NCBI RefSeq assembly: GCF_905475465.1
Contig: NC_062253.1
Location: 1,054,001 to 1,118,000, forward strand
From: Pieris napi
Lineage: Eukaryota > Arthropoda > Insecta > Lepidoptera > Pieridae
Length of the DNA stretch: 64,000 nt
Reading direction: 5' to 3'
The notes under the pieces are model-generated. The model was not told the origin of the DNA. It made no database searches and worked only from the letters and a program-made list of their open reading frames with translations. Below are positions 59,987 through 64,000 of this stretch, piece by piece. Position 1 is the stretch's first letter. The number at the start of each line of letters is the position of its first letter. The translations under genes were made by a program, and so were the position numbers.

Positions 59987-60087
59987 GTAAGTGTATTTAT
60001 GTTTGATTTATCATGGAATATTGAAGCCCTTAGCCAGGAATCTTTTAATAGCACTTCCAATAATATTTAGAAACAGTTAGCCCGTTG

Positions 60088-60311
60088 TTCCACAACTGAG
60101 CGTTGTAAGTCACTTTCTACCGCGCACCACCACTGTGGAACCAGCTGCCCACTGAAGTATTTCCATAGCAAATTGACTTAGGGTCCTTTAAGAAAAGAGC
60201 GGACCAATTCCTTAAAAGGCCGGCAGCGCTCGCGAGCCCTCTCGCATTCAGAGTGTCTATGGGCGGCGTAATCACTAAACATTAGGTAAGCCAGTTTGCC
60301 CACTATTGCTT
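60088..60311 (+). repeat. LINE tail, same family
   Basis: 'ttccacaactgagcgttgta', 'gtggaaccagctgcccactg', 'aaaaggccggcagcgctcgc'. Follows the last exon's donor by about 100 bp. Further copies: 61285-61450 (+), 6743-6848 (+), 16745-16806 (-), 35842-35931 (+) and fragments near 63030. Confidence 0.7.
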
Positions 60312-60470
60312 AAAAGGAATGCTTTTAAATGGGTGTGGTCGTTTGTAGTGAAAAGTAATTGACTATTTAGTATTTAGTCAATTATTGAAATTGTGATAGG
60401 TTTTAGATCTGTTAAGAACATATAATACAATATCATATGACAGACTTTTTGTAACGTGTGGGTAATAAGG

Positions 60471-60745
60471 AGCAGTGTTGTCCTAGACTCTCATCCCTGA
60501 GGTCGTAGGTTTGATCCCCGGTCGTAGGTGTGCACAAAAGGACTTGCTATATGCGCATTTAACATTCGCTCGAACGGTGAAGGAAAACATCGTGAGAAAA
60601 TCCTATACCCAAAAAATCGATATGAGTCAGGCACAGGAAGCTGATCGCCTACTTGCCTATTACATTGACAAATAATCATGAAACAGATTCAGAAATCTGA
60701 GGCCCAAACCTAAAAAAGGTTGTAGGGCCACTGATTTATTTATTT
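60471..60745 (+). repeat. SINE family B copy with internal head deletion
   Basis: Head shortened ('agcagtgttgtcctagactc'), then a nearly complete body to 'gccactgatttatttattta'. Confidence 0.8.
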
Positions 60746-61284
60746 ATGTAGATGATCTGCGTACTAAACCAAAACAATAACTAACTGTTAAAGCGGTAAT
60801 TAAATTATAAACGAATCTTAAATATAAGTGCTACATTTGATTATAATTAACGTAACTGCTAGCGAAGTATAGAATATAATTTCCATATTTACCTATTTCT
60901 CACTGATGACATCACCACGGACCTCGGGTGACGTTGTTTATTCACCGATTTGAATTTAATATTAACGGCTGACATTCTTGTGTCAAGGTTTTTAAGGCAA
61001 TTAGTCTTTCTAGGACAAAAGTGGTCATGCCTCTGGGATTAAAAAATATATTCGTAGTAGGCTAATAATTTCGTAAATACAAAGTGTGTTCGTGTTTTTA
61101 ATAATCCGTATTTATATCAAAAATAATAAAAATCTTTGGCTAATTCACACTTTGATCTGTCAAAATTCTATAATAGACACATATTGTCCTGTGATTTGAC
61201 TTTGACGGTGAGATAGAGATGTCAATGACAGGTGATTTAGGTAAATTAGAGTGTAAAATACAAATGCGCATCATAAAAAGAATA

Positions 61285-61450
61285 TATCCGAAACAATTCG
61301 ACTCAGGGTCTTCAAGAAAAGAGCGTACCAATTCCTATAAGGCCGGCAAAGCAATTGCGAGTCTTCTGGCAATGTAAGTGTCCTTGGGTATCACTTAACA
61401 TCAGGTAAGCCTGTTGCCCGTTTGCCTTCTGTAACATTAAAAAAAAAAAC
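61285..61450 (+). repeat. LINE tail, same family
   Basis: 'ccgaaacaattcgactcagg', 'ataaggccggcaaagcaatt', 'aacatcaggtaagcctgttg', poly-A end at 61439-61450. Its 'cag|gtaagc' is again a donor consensus. Confidence 0.7.
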
Positions 61451-61886
61451 AAAAGAATATCATTTCTCTAAGACCTAAAGGATAACTTAGTCATTCCTCC
61501 TACGCGAACTAAGATTACATAGGACTATAAGCGAATCCACTTCCTTCTAAGGTGACACCCACGATTCATCAATGCGTAGGAATAAACACGATATTATTGC
61601 TTGACTTGTTTTGTTTGCAATAAAATTATTACTATGAAGTCATACTTATTACTATAAAAATTTCCCCAAGTGTATTTGGAATTAAATTAACCAAGTTTAC
61701 GATAGTAAAGTTAAATCGGATAAAGAAATGAATATTTCCTTAGTAGGAATTGTATTACAGAACAAGTTCAGACTCTGACCTACTTCCAGAACTGGTTGCA
61801 GATTTCTATTGCAAGAAAAATACTCGCTATTCCTGTCTGAAACAATGTCTATAACTTCGCTAGCTATCATTCTAAAAATAAATTAA

Positions 61887-62062
61887 ACAGTGGCGCTACA
61901 ACCTGTTTAGGTGTGGGCCTCAGATTTCTGTATCTGTTTCATGATTTGTCAATCTAAAAGGCAAGTAGGTGATCAAACCCTGGTTCCTCACGATGTTTTC
62001 CTTCACCGTTCAAGCGTTTAAATGCGCACATAGACTGAAAGTCCATTGATGCACAGCATTCT
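61887..62062 (-). repeat. SINE family B copy, inverted, partial
   Basis: From 'acagtggcgctacaacctg' to 'gtccattgatgcacagc'; the tRNA-like head is missing. Confidence 0.75.
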
Positions 62063-62169
62063 TGATTGGCGATTATTTTTTTTAAAGATATAAACAATTT
62101 AATCTATAAAAAAAACCCTCTTAGGTCTACTACGAATGTCTATTGTTGTTAAACCTATTTCGTCACCTC

Positions 62170-62350
62170 TGGCTGAAGCCCAACAAATGACGTAATTACA
62201 CGCGCTCTATCAATCGCGACTTCGCGGTTTTTTAGTACGGCGCTAACGACTTCACACACATGACGTTCGCGCCAATCCGCGATTCGAATTTCGAACGAAA
62301 CGAGCAAATAGATGTTTGAGTGCCAGTGTTAACAAAAAGGTTTTGTGAAA
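62170..62350 (+). promoter_or_regulatory. CpG-rich patch, candidate downstream internal promoter
   Basis: A CpG-dense region with TTCGAA and CGCGA repeats ('ttcgaatttcgaacgaaacg') followed by 'gtgccagtgttaac', resembling a start site with an untranslated leader. Only very short ORFs follow (ATG 62310 gives six codons). It may drive isoforms that begin further 3', outside the window. Confidence 0.3.
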
Positions 62351-63384
62351 GTTTTTAGTGCTTTGTCTGTGGATTTTCGGATTAACCTTTTTCAAATTTT
62401 TTATGAAGTTAGGACCGTTATTGCGCATAAATAAATAATAATAATTTCGAGTATCGATATTTCTAAGTCTTCGCGATTAAAAAATATAATAAAGCTTTAA
62501 TCGTCAATAGTGTTATCTCGCTAATAAATAGTTAATATTATCGATATTTATCATTGCACTCATAACCTTGAAGATATGGTGTGCAATTTGTTTTAAGAAA
62601 TAAATATAGCGTTTAAAAACGGTTTTAATTGGACAACGTGTAAACTAATGATGAACTTAAAGTATTTACAAAATATAACCTTTCTAGTAGATAATAAAAA
62701 TTGTATATAACATTCATACAATTTAATTCATAAATTAAAAATGAACGGGGACATAAAGTAGTAAATTTATTAAAGGACAGATGAAATAAATACATAAATG
62801 TAACTGAAACCGGTCTTCACAGTTATTGTGACCACACGAAATTCATTGAAGCGAAATGGTTTTATTTGTGTCATGGTAGCTGATCGGTGTAAAATGACAA
62901 ACAAAAATAAAAATATTCGTAAGCTTGGATTTTAAAAAACAATCGAAATCCAACAAAAAATCCTGACGCCTGGTGTATATAAGCGAAATTTGACCATTTA
63001 AGCAGCGGTTGAACATTCGTGCCCTCCACAAAGGTGGGTGTATCACTTAACATCAGATGGGATTGTGGTAAAACGTCGGTCCAGTTCTGTAATAAAAAAA
63101 GTGCGTCCAAAATACACATGTCAGAAGGGAAACTTCTTTGTAAATTAATTATTACTAAGGTAAAAGCCCCAATAGATGATCATTTACCAGTATATGATCA
63201 CTCCATGTATTTGTATATCTATATTCACACTCTTTACATACTGTATACATGCTAATGATAATATCAATAAATAAAAAATCTGCGTTTACTGCACAAGACG
63301 TTATGCGACAGAATTGCCATCTAAAGTTCTAATATGTAACTACTAAACGAATACATCAACCAATAGCGTGTATTTTCTCTCGAA

Positions 63385-63570
63385 CTCCCTTACTCTTTCT
63401 CTCAATCTTTCTCACTATAGCTCTGTCCCACCTCTCGCTCCATGGCTATTCGCTTCATGCTACGTTCGCCCTTTCTCACTCTCTCTCAATCGCTCTTTTC
63501 CTTTTCTTCGACAAAAACGCTGCACATTTTCGTGACGCTAATATTATTATTATTGCGGTTAATTTAGATT
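63385..63570 (-). repeat. CT-rich dispersed repeat
   Basis: Polypyrimidine-rich run with 'ctctttctctcaatctttct', 'tctttctcactctctctcaa'-like blocks and 'gctgcacattttcgtgacgc'; counterpart of 50620-50730. Confidence 0.6.
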
Positions 63571-64000
63571 TCCCTTATTTCCGTTTATTTTTACGACAAG
63601 GATATAATCATCAACTTATCCTCATATAGCAATAAATCACTTGACCTTGCAATCAAAAACGGTTTAAATGACATCACGGTTAAAATAACTATTTATGTAA
63701 TTGTAAAAACATTGCTCCGCTTATCTGACCTTGGATTGTGTAGATAATGTCATCATAAGGGTCAAAATCAGGTATTCTTAGTTATATATAAAAAGGTCTT
63801 ATTCACATTGATTGGTCTTTAGAAGAAAATTAAATGTAATAAACGGTATTTTTATGCGGGATTAGAGGTTTCTTTTAAGGCAACTTTATATATATTCAAT
63901 AACTTCAACATAAAAATAACAAATATGTCTATATTGTACAGAAATTTTTCATATCTTTTTTAATTATAAATTTTGATGTTTAGTAATGTTATTGCATTGG

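Larger units (their letters stand above)
59987..64000 (+). other. start of a further intron
   Basis: No exon found. Contains LINE tails (60088-60311, 61285-61450), SINEs (60471-60745, 61887-62062 reverse), a CpG-rich patch (62170-62350) and a CT-rich repeat (63385-63570). 62360-63000 and 63570-64000 show nothing identifiable. Confidence 0.75.

Overview
This window is a stretch of AT-rich insect nuclear DNA, almost certainly from a moth or butterfly (Lepidoptera). The clues are dispersed Helitrons with the Lepidoptera-style 'TC...CTAG' ends inserted between A and T, two tRNA-derived SINE families present in many partial copies, 5'-truncated LINE tails of types common in Lepidoptera, and compact GT-AG exons separated by repeat-filled introns. 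No bacterial-style operons, CRISPR arrays or complete non-coding RNA genes are visible.

One gene explains essentially all convincing protein-coding sequence: the spectraplakin short stop (shot; homologue of vertebrate dystonin/MACF1), on the + strand. I can follow 25 internal coding exons from 923 to 59986. They join in one uninterrupted frame for 3,930 nt (1,310 codons), with every GT-AG junction in the correct phase. The first two exons (923-1012, 3011-3181) encode the end of calponin-homology domain CH1. After a 31.5-kb intron, three exons (34663-37512) encode CH2. The rest (37591-59986) encodes the plakin domain, a run of spectrin repeats with an SH3 fold (43774-43953) inserted in one of them, and the start of what follows. 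The true 5' end, the remaining rod, and the EF-hand/GAS2 microtubule-binding C-terminus lie outside the window. The product is a giant cytoskeletal cross-linker: CH1-CH2 binds actin, the plakin domain is a rod/adaptor, and the missing C-terminus would bind microtubules.

The most interesting layer is isoform choice inside the introns. A 200-codon exon at 18097-18696 begins with its own ATG, ends in phase 0, and sits in the large intron between CH1 and CH2. It is the expected position for an alternative first exon of a CH1-less isoform, as described for Drosophila Shot-C. Two much shorter candidate first exons (49446-49485 and 52908-52971) sit in the 7.7-kb intron before 54551. Both end on a donor with exactly the one-nucleotide overhang the next exon needs, and would create plakin-domain proteins lacking the actin-binding region, SH3 and the first spectrin repeats. 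CpG-rich islands near 14880-15060, 49020-49110 and 62170-62350 are candidate internal promoters or untranslated first exons.

The introns are mostly transposable-element debris: at least five Helitron copies, a pogo/Tigger-like TIR element with TA duplication (57775-58196), mariner, RTE and other LINE remnants, a roughly 108-bp four-unit tandem array (56900-57360) made from a LINE tail, and a 67-bp tandem duplication next to an exon (58487-58590). No second gene is convincingly present. The best nested candidate, a short reverse-strand ORF with a signal-peptide-like start (51428-51664), is weak.
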